Position numbers and translations under genes: made by a program
The notes under the pieces: model-generated
What the model was told of the DNA's origin: nothing
The model's input: only the letters and a program-made list of their open reading frames with translations
The model's database searches: none
Assembly (NCBI GenBank): GCA_013416795.1
Contig: RQSC01000152.1
Span: forward strand, 24,235-88,234
DNA length: 64,000 nucleotides
Direction of reading: 5' to 3'
Source of the DNA: Prasinococcaceae sp. CCMP 1430
Taxonomy: Eukaryota > Prasinodermophyta > Palmophyllophyceae > Prasinococcales > Prasinococcaceae
Part shown: piece after piece, positions 18,866 through 28,122 of the stretch
How positions within the stretch are numbered: position 1 is the stretch's first letter
Layout of the letters: the number at the start of each line of letters is the position of its first letter

Positions 18866-21355
18866 ATGGGCGCGGACAATAACGACACGGCCGCCGACGC
18901 CGTTGCGGCCGAGGCCGCCGCGGCCGCGCTGTCAGCAGCGCTCGTGGCGGACCCGACGCTCGCGCCGTTCCTGCAGCCTGGCTACGACGCGGCGGCGTAT
19001 GCGAGCGGCGTGCTGCGCAGCGGCAGCGCCGCGAGCTGTACGCTGCAGCTGAACACGGGGTTGGGGGCGCTCGATGCAGAGCTGCGCGCCGAGGTCGTGG
19101 CGCAGTATGACCAGCTTCTCGAGGCGGTTGCCAGCCTGCGCGACACCGAGCGCGCGCTGGGCGACATTAAACTCGGGGCCGGCGCATTGCGTGCGTCGGC
19201 AGCACGGGTCGGCGCTGAGCTTGCTGAGCCGCACAGGCAGCTCGTTGAGCGCACAAGGCAGTTGCGTAATCTCTCGGCGGTGGTGGACCTCCTGCGCCGC
19301 TCAGTGCGCGCTCTGAAACTCGCAGCCAAGCTGCGGGATCACGTGGACGATGAGGGCGACGGCGGCACGGCCACAAAGGCGGCTGTGCGGCCCGACGCGG
19401 CCAAGGCTGCGCAGCTCTTGGCGGAGATCGGCGTGCTCTTGGTTGACACGGACGTGGCACGCGTGGAGGCAGTGGCCGCGCAGCGTCCCTTCATTGACCG
19501 CGCGGCTATCAAGGTCCGGGCGCAGGCGGAGGCATCGCTGCGCTCGGGCATGGAGACGCTCAGCCAGGCTGAGGTCGGCCAAGCGCTGCAAATATTTTTC
19601 AACAGCGGCGAGCTCGCCGGCGTCGTCCAGGAGCTCGCGAGGCGGTACACGGTGCAGGTGTCGCAGACTGCTGCGAATGCGCTAGATGCCACCTCGATCG
19701 CCAGCGGTACCAAAGGCGGAGGCGCAGGCCGCGGCAAGGCGCCGAGCACCTCGCAATGGCGTGAGGAGGTGTGGCAGCGGCTGACTGCTTCGATGGACGA
19801 CATGTACGCGGCGGTGGTGGCTATGTGGCACCTGCAGCGCGTAGCAGCGAAGAAACGCGATCCGATTTCGCATGCGTGCTTTCTGGATGTGATTGTGGAG
19901 GAGGGCCAGTCGACGCTCACCGAGCGCTTCTGGAAGGCCTTCACCGACGTAATTGCCCAGCACATGGCCAACGCGTTCAGGACGTCGGGCTTCATCAAGG
20001 ACGCGCTGGTGGAGGGATACCCGCGGCTCGCGACGCTATTTGACGGGCTCATAGACCGGCTGGAGCGCGACACCGAAGTCCGGGGCGTGGCACCTGCAGT
20101 TCCTGTGAATGGCCGCGCCATGCTGTTCCACGCGCTCGCGCCCTTCCGCGACGCCTTCGCGCAGGCCAGCGCCGAGCGCTATGAGAGCGCGGTCGGGTCG
20201 CTCTTCGCGCGTGGTGCAGTTCCCACTCGCGGAGCGGCCCTCAAGTTGTGTGCGGCACTGCGGACGGAGGTCGCGCGCGCTAATTCTAAGGCCGGTGTGG
20301 GCGCGGTATCCGCCGCCGCGTCCACGTATGCGAGCAGCACGGATGCCGATATGGCTGTGCTCGTCGCGTCGCCACTGTCACAGGCGCTGTACCAGCTGGC
20401 CGAGCGTGTCGAATACCATATTACCACTGGCCCAGAGACGAAGCAGGTGACCGCCGCGCCGTCGTCAACGCAGCAGCGCAACTTCAACCTGTGCGGGCTG
20501 CTGGCCGACGTCCACAAAGATGTAGCGATGCACGTGCTCACGCAGCTGCCGGCTGAGGCAGTGGCCGTGCTGTCACCCGCACTGCAGAATATGTTCGCGG
20601 CGGGGACGGACAACCTCAATCCAATCTTCCGCGCGATGGCTCAGCGGCTCGAAGAGACGCTCTTAACCATGCATGACCCGGGTGTGTACGTTGATGACGG
20701 TGCGCAAGTGGGCGCCGTGACTGAGCCAAGCACATACATGCGCAATCTGCGCAGGCAGCTGCAGGCCTTCAGTACCGACTTTGTGTCCAAGATGCTGTCG
20801 GCTGGCCCAGTTGGCAGTGTTGCGCGCACGCTATCGCCCCCACAGAAGCATCCAATGGTTGGAAAGTTGGTGCTGAAGATGGCGCGCCGCTTGTGCGCGT
20901 TCTTCGTGCGGCATGCGGCGCTCGTGCGTCCCCTTGGAGACGCGGGGAGGCTGCGCATGGCACGCGACATCGCCGAGCTCGAGGCTGCGATCGGTGAGGC
21001 GCTGGTGCCGGCTGAAGCTATCGGCGCACCCTACCGGGCTCTCCGCGCATTCAAGCCACTGCTGTTTCTGGAGACAACGAAGGTACCTGGCTCCCTGCTG
21101 CTGCACGACCTTCCAACGAGCGCTGTGCTGCACCACCTGCTCGGACGCGCTCCTGCTGCATTGCAGTCGCCTCATGCGCAATCGGGCATCACCGTTTCGC
21201 AGTACTCTGTGTGGATGGACAGGCACGCCGACGCCGACGCGGTGTCGAGAGTGCAGCAGTGCACTGACGCTTTCGCCAGGTCGCCCGACGGCGCCAGCGC
21301 AGGGGAGGGGGTGCTCGAGGCAATCAGCGCCGTGAGCGACGGCAGCGCTGCGTAA
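18866..21355 (+). CDS. COG5: Conserved oligomeric Golgi complex subunit 5
   Basis: Subunit of lobe B of the COG tether, which acts in retrograde vesicle traffic within the Golgi. 829 residues in one exon, close to the usual 750-850. The N-terminus has PFLQPGYDAAAYASGVLRSG and then the long helical segment LDAELRAEVVAQYDQLLEAV...LGDIKLGAG...EPHRQLVERTRQLRNLSAVV, the recognised COG5 start. Later blocks include QALQIFFNSGELAGVVQELA, TSQWREEVWQRLTASMDDMY, and a C-terminal helical domain with FLETTKVPGSLLLHDLPTSA. The ATG at 18866 opens MGADNNDTAADAV; upstream reading is GC-biased noise. The stop is 12 bp from the stop of the convergent ULK4-like gene, so the two transcripts must overlap. Confidence 0.9.
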   Translation: MGADNNDTAADAVAAEAAAAALSAALVADPTLAPFLQPGYDAAAYASGVLRSGSAASCTLQLNTGLGALDAELRAEVVAQYDQLLEAVASLRDTERALGDIKLGAGALRASAARVGAELAEPHRQLVERTRQLRNLSAVVDLLRRSVRALKLAAKLRDHVDDEGDGGTATKAAVRPDAAKAAQLLAEIGVLLVDTDVARVEAVAAQRPFIDRAAIKVRAQAEASLRSGMETLSQAEVGQALQIFFNSGELAGVVQELARRYTVQVSQTAANALDATSIASGTKGGGAGRGKAPSTSQWREEVWQRLTASMDDMYAAVVAMWHLQRVAAKKRDPISHACFLDVIVEEGQSTLTERFWKAFTDVIAQHMANAFRTSGFIKDALVEGYPRLATLFDGLIDRLERDTEVRGVAPAVPVNGRAMLFHALAPFRDAFAQASAERYESAVGSLFARGAVPTRGAALKLCAALRTEVARANSKAGVGAVSAAASTYASSTDADMAVLVASPLSQALYQLAERVEYHITTGPETKQVTAAPSSTQQRNFNLCGLLADVHKDVAMHVLTQLPAEAVAVLSPALQNMFAAGTDNLNPIFRAMAQRLEETLLTMHDPGVYVDDGAQVGAVTEPSTYMRNLRRQLQAFSTDFVSKMLSAGPVGSVARTLSPPQKHPMVGKLVLKMARRLCAFFVRHAALVRPLGDAGRLRMARDIAELEAAIGEALVPAEAIGAPYRALRAFKPLLFLETTKVPGSLLLHDLPTSAVLHHLLGRAPAALQSPHAQSGITVSQYSVWMDRHADADAVSRVQQCTDAFARSPDGASAGEGVLEAISAVSDGSAA

Positions 21356-21367
21356 TTATTTTGTGTA

Positions 21368-24300
21368 TTACTGCTCCGTGCCTGTGCCAGCCGCGTCCTG
21401 CAGGCAAGCAGCAAACGCAGCGGCAGCCTCGGCGACGTGCGCCGACGGGTGTCCCTCGAGTTCGCGAGCAAGCGGCGCGAGCGGCGCCAGCTTATCGGTC
21501 GTATCGGCGCCCCGCCGAAGCAGCGCGGCGGCGATTGCGAGTGCGGGCTCCAAAAAAGGCTCGACTGTGTTCGTGGCGGCGTACTCGAGCACTCCGGCGA
21601 CGGCAGCTGACGCCTGGAGCGACACAAGCTCGGTCGTCGGCAGCTCCGACTCATCCAGCTGCAGCACATGGCGAACCAACTTGATGTTGTGAACGTTGCA
21701 CAGCATCGACGACACGCTGAGGAAGCTCACGAAGTGGGGGATCAGCCCCGAGCGGGCGGCAGCCACCGCGTAACGCGCCGCGTCGCGCTCCATCAGCGAG
21801 CCAAGCAGCTTGAGCGTACAGAGCGGGATAGGCTCCTCGTCGGAGAGCAGGTCCGAGTATACTGGGCCCAGTCGCAGTACGCATGCGTCTGCGACTTCAC
21901 GCGCGTACGCATCGTACGTCCCTGGCGTCGACAGGATAGGGCCGAGGAGGTCCCCGATGGTGCGCAACGCCTGAAATCTGAGCTCACTCACAGAGCCGCC
22001 AGCCACAGCGTCCGCCAGGGGTGGCAACAGCCTTGAGGTGACGGCCGCAGCGCGCTCCAGCAGAAGGTCGGGCTGCGACGCGCACGCCTCGACTGTCTGC
22101 AGAAGGCAGGTTGCGAACTCCAGCGGTACCGACGACGGCGAGAACACTCCACCCGACACCCTCGGAGCGAGCGTCAACCGCACGAGCTCGCCGAGCTTGT
22201 CGATGAGCGCGTCGTTCGCCGCCTGGACACGAAGCGATGCCGATCCGACGACGAAAAGCACCGCGGGAAAGAGAGCCAGTGCTCCACCCCCTCTGGACTG
22301 GTTCTGCTGCGACTGTGTCCGTCGTTTTCGCAGCTCACTGACCGTGGAGTCGATGATCGCAGTGGCTGTGCTCACGCATTCAGCCTGCAGCGCGCGTAGA
22401 GCGTCTGCGCCATAGTCGTTTCCCATAAAGGACGAGTCTGCGGCAAGGCGGTCAAGCGTCGGCAACAGCCGTGACGCGCACGCTTGTCGCAGCGCGCGAG
22501 GGGAGCGGCTGACCAGCAGGAGGAGCGCGAGGCACGCCTTGCCACGCAGCACGACCGCCGATTGCTCGAGGCACGCAAGTAGAGGCGGCAGAAGCAATCG
22601 CTCCTCTGTAACGGTAAGCACGATGGCCGGCCGGCCGGCCTCACCACTGGAGGTGTCCATGAGTGCCACGCAGGCAATCGACGCCATAGCCTGCGAAGCT
22701 CGACCCTGAGGGTCTGCTACGCCACGCGCCAGCAGCTTCGCTCCACCGCTGTGTCGCATGACGCCGGCGGCAAGTCCGCGGCGCTGACGCAATACCCTTG
22801 CAAGCGCACCCGCCACCGTTGCCCGCAGCTGCTCCGAGCGGCAGGTGCTGTACAGCGACGCGAGGTTCGTGGCCATTTCGACGGTCGATACCCGCGTGGG
22901 CCACTCGCCGGTGCCAGAGGCGACATTCTCGATGGTTTTCGCAGCGTAATGCGCTGCGACTTCGTCCTCGCCGGGCCGCAGCAGCTGCGTCATGGCGCCG
23001 ACCACCTCATGGGGTATGTGCCACGGGCTCGGCCTTACGCGACCACTGTTGCCAGCACCACTGACCATGCCTGCCTCCTGCGCTTGCGTCGCCACGTAGA
23101 AGAGTAGCTCGCCCAACGCAGCCATCGCTCGCCTCTTGAGGCGTTCGTCGCGCTCGCCAAGAGCCTCGGTAAGCGCCTCCGCGACGCCAGATTGTGCGAG
23201 CTCCTCGGCGATGTAGGTGGCGTGGCGCAGGAGCGTGCCCATCACCGCCGCCAGCCGAGCTCGAAGGGCAGGTGATTTAGCGGATCGCAGGATGCGCACG
23301 AGGAGGCCCATGAGCGAGCTATTGATGAGCACGTTGGCTGCCGATTGGTTGGAGCAGAGCGTCTCAAAGTAGCAAAGAGAGTTCAACCGCTCCTGAAGCG
23401 GCACCGATCCGCTAAGCGAGCGATACACCTGCGTGAGGAAGTCCTCCAGCTCTGGCTGGGCCATCGCCAGCATCTCATCAAGCGCTGATGCGCGAAATGG
23501 GAGGAGCCGCCGGTCGTACGTTGGCTCGGCCACCTTCTCGATGCGACGGTTGTGCACGATGGGTTTGACAGCCTGATCACTACGATGCCACAAAAGCTCC
23601 TCGACCACGCTTGCAGCCGAACATGTACGGGCCTCTGACCCCTGCGGAGTCGAGTCCTCACCGACAGCGTGCTCTCCATCCTGAGCGCCATTTGCCAGAT
23701 CGCCAGCCGCTTTGTCGTGGCCATTGCTGCCAACGGAAAGGGGTCCATCTGGAGCAACTGCAGACTCCCATGGTCCAGACCTGCGCGACCTCGACGTGCG
23801 GCCGAACGCTGATGCATCAGGCTCATCTGCCGAGATATCCGTCGGAGCGACATCGTCAGCACCGTCCTCGCCGGGCGTAGTACGGTCTGCTCCTGCCGAA
23901 TTTGCATGGTCCACCACACCCGCGGAGATTTTGTTGTTCGCCTCCCCCCCGCCGCCGACACCCGTCTCAAAGTTCAGCTCCGTTTCTGTGTCGCTGAGGG
24001 CAACATCGCCGTCGTTGTCATCGTGGCCGAAGGCGGACTTGCCAGGGGCGTGCCCCTGAACAGCATTCCCGCCCGCCTTGCCAAGGTAGCCCTCCACCTC
24101 CTCGTCGTCCTGATTGTCGCGCGCGGCTATGCTCAGTCGTAGCACGTCAACGTCACTGGTGCGCCGCGCGACACTCGCCCGCGCGGTGCTCGTCCTAGCC
24201 GCGTTCTCCTTGTCGACCTGATCGACGCCGCCTGCCAACGCATGGCCTGCGTTCCGGCTGACAGGCGCATCCACCGCATGCTGTTCGAGTTTGTGCACGG

Positions 24301-25228
24301 CTTTGGTGCCGCTTGTGCCCTCAACGCCCGCTGCCCCACGACCATCGGGGGCGGTGACTGCCGCTGCCAGCCTCGACTTTCGGAGGAATGCCTCGAACGC
24401 CGGCTGCGCTGGCAGCTTGCGTTCGTGCAGTGGCACGCGCCAAACGGGGTGCACGCGAACCTCACTCCAACCGATGCGTTTCGCTGGGTCCTTCTCCAGC
24501 AGCTTTGAGACTAGGTCAACGAGGGCAGGCGACGTGCCCTCGGGCAGGGGTGGCGTCTCGTCGTCAAGAATCATCGCGACCAATTTCTGGAAGGAGGAGT
24601 CGACGAAGGGTGGCGTTCCCGTCACGCACTCGTAGATGACGCAGCCGAGCGCCCACAGGTCGCTTGCGAAAGAGTGGAATGAGCCGTCGGCGAATAGCTC
24701 GGGCGCCATATAGCACGGGGCGCCGCGCCCCGTGCCATGCTTTGCCGCCGGTCCTGCGCCTCCCCGCGCGGCCGCGCGCTCGATGTCCGTGAGGCGCAGC
24801 GCGTTCCCGAAGTCGCACAGCTTGAGGCGACCATCCTCGTCGAGCAGCACGTTGGACGGCCTGAGCGCCACGTACACGATACCCTGCGAGTGCAGGAAAT
24901 ACAACGCGTCGGCGAGCCCACGGCCGAAGTCGTGCACGGAGGCCTCGGGCAGCACCCCGTCCTGCTTGAGCAGTGTCGACATGTCGCCTCCCACGCAGTA
25001 CTCCAGGATGAGCCAAAGGTGGTTGGACGTCTCGTACCATGCGTGGAATCGCAGCACCGCCTCGTGGCGCAGCGCGTGCAAGATGCGCACCTCCTGCAGC
25101 ACCCGCGCCTTTTGCGACTTGTCGACCGACTTGACCGCGTAGTACTGGATCGTCTTCTTGCGCCTCGACTTGTACACGACGGAGTGCTTGCCACGACCGA
25201 TCTGCTCGTAGATGTGGAAGTTATTCAT
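21368..25228 (-). CDS. ULK4: ULK4/FUSED/RUNKEL-type kinase with HEAT/ARM repeats, predicted catalytically defective
   Basis: 1,286 residues in one exon. The N-terminal kinase domain (about 1-265) has the ULK4/RUNKEL signature: IGRGKHSVVYKSRRKKTIQY, AVKSVDKS (Lys33), FHAWYETSNHLWLILEYCVG and LKLCDFGNAL (Asp139). The catalytic loop reads IVYVALRPSN; the Asp expected in IIYCDLKPSN is Ala121 and the Lys is Arg123. The codon is GCG in the sequence, so phosphotransfer should be lost while ATP/Mg contacts remain. Residues about 265-600 are acidic and disordered. From about 620 on, helical HEAT/ARM-like repeats fill the protein (e.g. LNSLCYFETLCSNQSAANVL). Relatives act on microtubules and cilia: plant RUNKEL in the phragmoplast, animal ULK4 in ciliary motility. 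The start at 25228 puts the glycine loop at residue 11, as in the family. Confidence 0.88.
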   Translation of the reverse strand: MNNFHIYEQIGRGKHSVVYKSRRKKTIQYYAVKSVDKSQKARVLQEVRILHALRHEAVLRFHAWYETSNHLWLILEYCVGGDMSTLLKQDGVLPEASVHDFGRGLADALYFLHSQGIVYVALRPSNVLLDEDGRLKLCDFGNALRLTDIERAAARGGAGPAAKHGTGRGAPCYMAPELFADGSFHSFASDLWALGCVIYECVTGTPPFVDSSFQKLVAMILDDETPPLPEGTSPALVDLVSKLLEKDPAKRIGWSEVRVHPVWRVPLHERKLPAQPAFEAFLRKSRLAAAVTAPDGRGAAGVEGTSGTKAVHKLEQHAVDAPVSRNAGHALAGGVDQVDKENAARTSTARASVARRTSDVDVLRLSIAARDNQDDEEVEGYLGKAGGNAVQGHAPGKSAFGHDDNDGDVALSDTETELNFETGVGGGGEANNKISAGVVDHANSAGADRTTPGEDGADDVAPTDISADEPDASAFGRTSRSRRSGPWESAVAPDGPLSVGSNGHDKAAGDLANGAQDGEHAVGEDSTPQGSEARTCSAASVVEELLWHRSDQAVKPIVHNRRIEKVAEPTYDRRLLPFRASALDEMLAMAQPELEDFLTQVYRSLSGSVPLQERLNSLCYFETLCSNQSAANVLINSSLMGLLVRILRSAKSPALRARLAAVMGTLLRHATYIAEELAQSGVAEALTEALGERDERLKRRAMAALGELLFYVATQAQEAGMVSGAGNSGRVRPSPWHIPHEVVGAMTQLLRPGEDEVAAHYAAKTIENVASGTGEWPTRVSTVEMATNLASLYSTCRSEQLRATVAGALARVLRQRRGLAAGVMRHSGGAKLLARGVADPQGRASQAMASIACVALMDTSSGEAGRPAIVLTVTEERLLLPPLLACLEQSAVVLRGKACLALLLLVSRSPRALRQACASRLLPTLDRLAADSSFMGNDYGADALRALQAECVSTATAIIDSTVSELRKRRTQSQQNQSRGGGALALFPAVLFVVGSASLRVQAANDALIDKLGELVRLTLAPRVSGGVFSPSSVPLEFATCLLQTVEACASQPDLLLERAAAVTSRLLPPLADAVAGGSVSELRFQALRTIGDLLGPILSTPGTYDAYAREVADACVLRLGPVYSDLLSDEEPIPLCTLKLLGSLMERDAARYAVAAARSGLIPHFVSFLSVSSMLCNVHNIKLVRHVLQLDESELPTTELVSLQASAAVAGVLEYAATNTVEPFLEPALAIAAALLRRGADTTDKLAPLAPLARELEGHPSAHVAEAAAAFAACLQDAAGTGTEQ

Positions 25229-26031
25229 GGCGACCGCCGCGCTGCCGCGGCCTGGCGCCGGCTGCGCGGGGCCAACCCGCCTCGCGGAACGCCGCGAGGC
25301 GCCCTGCTCGGCGCGCTCGGCGCGCGCACAGTGGTTCCCCCCCCCCTCTTCCCTGCTCTCTCTCCCGTCCCTCAAAACCCGAGGTTGGGCATTCCCCCCA
25401 TTCCTGAGCACCATCACGTAGCACCTGCCCTCCGCACCGCCGCACGCAGCAGCAGCGCACGCGCAAACACGGCGCGAACGTCGCAGCCACCCCCGGGATG
25501 ACCCCCCGCTAATCCCGGTCTTTTCTACAATCACCCCTATATAAATAGTGGATCATCTGGGGCTCTCTCTGGCTCGTTCACCTGGTCAGCGAATTGGCAG
25601 TTTGAAAATGGCTGGGCGGTGTGTCTCTCGACGGCCTGTCTGTCTCACCATCAGCAACACCTACAGTATCGTAGAGTCCAAAGAGATCTGTGTGGTATCA
25701 ATGAACCACGGGAGAGTATTCGTCGCGCTCAGACGTGGATATCAGAATGCATGCGAAACGGGACGTGGCGCAGCAGGCCGCCAGAGCGCGCAGCGCTGCG
25801 CTGTTGTGGATTGCCCCAGCCTGCGCCCGCGGTGGCAGGAGAAGGGGGGGCAGGGACTGCGTCAGAGCGCACGCGGGAGGCGGCCTGGGGCTCTTCTGTT
25901 CCGTGGCCCCGCGCGGTGGGTCTCCTCGCCCGTCCGCCTAGCGGCCGCTGCGGACGCGTGTGTGGCGATGTTGGGGGGGGTCGCGCGCCGCTGCGCGGCG
26001 GCGGCGGCAGCGGCGACGGCGGCGGCAGGAC
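25229..26031. other. Divergent promoter region between ULK4-like and EF-Ts genes
   Basis: Lower-GC patch at 25530-25760 containing a TATA-like element. A plus-strand open frame of 296 codons crosses it in another phase than EF-Ts; it passes an ATG at 25608 (MAGRCVSRRPV) and one at 25968 (MLGGVARRCAA). The second looks like a mitochondrial presequence but is out of frame with EF-Ts next to a G8 run at 25973-25980. I do not call a gene here. Confidence 0.4.
25538..25547 (+). promoter_or_regulatory. TATA-box candidate (TATATAAATA)
   Basis: The clearest TATA element in this GC-rich window. It lies 310 bp upstream of the ULK4-like start (minus) and 485 bp upstream of the EF-Ts start (plus), so it could serve either direction. 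No start-site data. Confidence 0.35.
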
Positions 26032-27162
26032 ATGGGCGAGGGGAGAGCCTCGGCTGCGGCCGCGGGTGCGGGCGCCAAGGCGGCGGCGATCCGCGCGCTG
26101 CGCGAGCGCACGGGCGCAGGCATGATGGACGTCAAGAAGGCGCTCGAGGCTGCAGGCTGGGACGAGGAGGTGCGGGCCGGGGCACCCTGCCCCCGCGTGG
26201 CGCTGGGCCATGCCGCGCAGAGCGCAACGTTCCCCCACACAACCCAAGCCCGACCAGCGACGCACGCGCGCTGCGAGCGCCTGACACGCGCTGTCGATCT
26301 CAAATGTGCCCTCCCTCGTCCTCCCGCGCGACTGCAGGCGGCCGCGGATGCGCTGCGCGCCAAGGGGCTCGCCAAGGCTGCGAAGAAAGCCGGTCGCACC
26401 GCGATGGAGGGCCTCGTGGGCGTAGCGCTGTCTGACGACGCTGGCGCAGCCGCGCTCGTCGAGATCAACAGCGAGACGGACTTCGTCGCGCGCAATGAAC
26501 GCTTCCAGATTCTCGTCGGGCGAGTCGCGGCAGCGGCGCTCGCTGAGGGCACTGCTGGTGACGTGCCCGCGCGGCGCAGCGCGGCCACAGGTTCCATGGA
26601 GCTCGATGTGGAAGCGCTGCTCGGCAGGCCAGACGGCACGGATGGCGATCTCAAGATGACTGTCACCGAAGTGGCTGCCGCGTGCGGCGAAAATGTGCGC
26701 GTGCGCCGCGCGTCGCTGGTGCTCGCGCCGCCGGGTGGCCACGTGGCCGTGTACATGCACAATTCGCCAGCCGGTGCCACCGCGCTAGGCCAGATGGGCG
26801 GCGCCGTGGCGGTCGCGCCTGGTGCCAACGCCGACGAGGCCGCGCGCATTGCAATGCACGCGGTCGCTGCGCGCCCGGCGTATCTTAACCGTGCATCGGT
26901 GCCCCCTGAGGACCTCGAGCGGGAGCGCGCTGTCCTCTCGGAGCAGGCACTCGCCAGCGGCAAGCCGGCCAACGTTGTCGAGAAGATGGTCGCCGGGAGG
27001 CTCAACAAGTTCTACGAGGAGCACGCGCTCGCCGAGCAAAAGCTCGTGATGGACGACAAGATGTCCGTCAAGAAGGCGCTCGGTGCCGACGATGCGCTTT
27101 GCAGCTTTGCGCGCCTCCAGGTCGGCGAGGGGATGTCCGCGCTCGACGAGGAGGAGGCGTGA
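26032..27162 (+). CDS. TSFM: Organellar translation elongation factor Ts
   Basis: Nucleotide-exchange factor for EF-Tu in mitochondria or plastid. Exon 1 (26032-26169) encodes an Ala-rich start and the UBA-like N-domain IRALRERTGAGMMDVKKALE then AAGWDEE. Intron 26170-26337 (GTGCGG...ACTGCAG, phase 0). Exon 2 (26338-27162) gives AAADALRAKGLAKAAKKAGR, the core VEINSETDFVARNERFQILV, then HVAVYMHNSPAGATALGQMG and RPAYLNRASVPPEDLERERA. Total 320 residues, typical of single-core organellar EF-Ts. The ATG at 26032 lacks an obvious presequence; a basic or Ala-rich leader is encoded just upstream in two frames around a G8 run. The first exon may therefore be misread or the start may lie further 5'. 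Mitochondrial location is likely but not shown. Confidence 0.87.
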   Translation: MGEGRASAAAAGAGAKAAAIRALRERTGAGMMDVKKALEAAGWDEEVRAGAPCPRVALGHAAQSATFPHTTQARPATHARCERLTRAVDLKCALPRPPARLQAAADALRAKGLAKAAKKAGRTAMEGLVGVALSDDAGAAALVEINSETDFVARNERFQILVGRVAAAALAEGTAGDVPARRSAATGSMELDVEALLGRPDGTDGDLKMTVTEVAAACGENVRVRRASLVLAPPGGHVAVYMHNSPAGATALGQMGGAVAVAPGANADEAARIAMHAVAARPAYLNRASVPPEDLERERAVLSEQALASGKPANVVEKMVAGRLNKFYEEHALAEQKLVMDDKMSVKKALGADDALCSFARLQVGEGMSALDEEEA

Positions 27163-27266
27163 GGCGCGCCGTGACCGATTTTTCCTTGCGCATGGCGCTC
27201 GAGCAGATTCGCTCCCGCGAGCGCCATTTGCCAACTACTAATACAAAGCCCTTACTCGCTGTCCGG

Positions 27267-28064
27267 CTAGCTAGAGTCGGTGTGGGCACCGGCGTTAGCC
27301 TGCTTCCACGTGATGGCCTCGATGAGGTTGGCGGCGGCGTGCGCGACCGCTGCGGACATGATCGAGCCGCTCGCGAGCGCCGCCACACCATATGCAGCGC
27401 CTGCCGCGCCAGCGAACGCTGCGAACGCCGCGTTGCGGCCGCCATTGTTGTGGAGCACGCCAAACACCGCTGCGGCGACCAGCACGCCGCGCATGTCTGC
27501 TCCCACCGCAGGCATGAGCGCGCCGCGGAACAGGAGCTCCTCCGCCAGCCCGGGTAGACACGCCACCACCACTGCGTCCACCGCCGACAGAGGCGTGAGC
27601 ACCTGTGTGAGTGAGCGCTCCGACGCGGCCGCGTAATCGGGCACCGACGCTTTCACGGCACGGCGCGACACCGTCACCAACGTGGCGGCTGCGACCCCCA
27701 CTCCGAGCACCACCGCCGTGTTGGACTCGCCAAGCCCCAGCGCGACGTCATGCGTATCCCCCAGCGCGGGCACGCCCTTGGCATATGCGAGGTGCCCCCC
27801 CTCCCGCAGCAGCGCGCCCAGCACTGACAGCGTTGCGCAGCTCGACAGGCACGCCTCGACCACCCGTTCGCGGCCCACAGCCGGCAGCGCGTCGGGGTCA
27901 TCGAGGCCACCGCTTTCCGCTTCGGCCGCTTTGCCTGTTTTGGCGGGGGAGTTCGGCACGGCGGCCTCATCGGCCTGGGCGGGCGCTTCGCTTGCGCCGC
28001 TGGCGCCGCCCCCGCTCCCGCCGCCACCGCCGCCGCCGCCGCCGCCAAAGCCCCCCCCNCACAT
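27267..28064 (-). CDS. CPBP (CAAX protease/Rce1-like) intramembrane metalloprotease, 5' end disrupted by N
   Basis: Multi-pass membrane protein of the CPBP family (formerly Abi/CAAX protease). The C-terminal half has the three motifs: EELLFRG (EEx3R), FGVLHNNGGRNA (FxxxH) and a third helix SAAVAHAAANLIEA with its His. About five or six hydrophobic helices are visible. The N-terminus is a poly-Gly stretch running into the N at 28059; the ATG at 28064 is two codons before the unknown base, so the real start is probably missing. Family members cleave prenylated proteins or, in plant plastids, have other roles; no substrate can be inferred. CTAGCTAG lies exactly at the stop codon. Confidence 0.75.
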   Translation of the reverse strand: MXGGGFGGGGGGGGGGSGGGASGASEAPAQADEAAVPNSPAKTGKAAEAESGGLDDPDALPAVGRERVVEACLSSCATLSVLGALLREGGHLAYAKGVPALGDTHDVALGLGESNTAVVLGVGVAAATLVTVSRRAVKASVPDYAAASERSLTQVLTPLSAVDAVVVACLPGLAEELLFRGALMPAVGADMRGVLVAAAVFGVLHNNGGRNAAFAAFAGAAGAAYGVAALASGSIMSAAVAHAAANLIEAITWKQANAGAHTDSS

Positions 28065-28122
28065 GCCAGACACATACGACTACCACATGCCAGACATATA
28101 CAACCAAACTCCACACTGAGAC

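Noticed and set aside
25548-26435. 296-codon plus-strand frame overlapping EF-Ts
   Set aside because: It is in another phase from the clear EF-Ts coding and turns into Gly/Arg noise over the EF-Ts exon.
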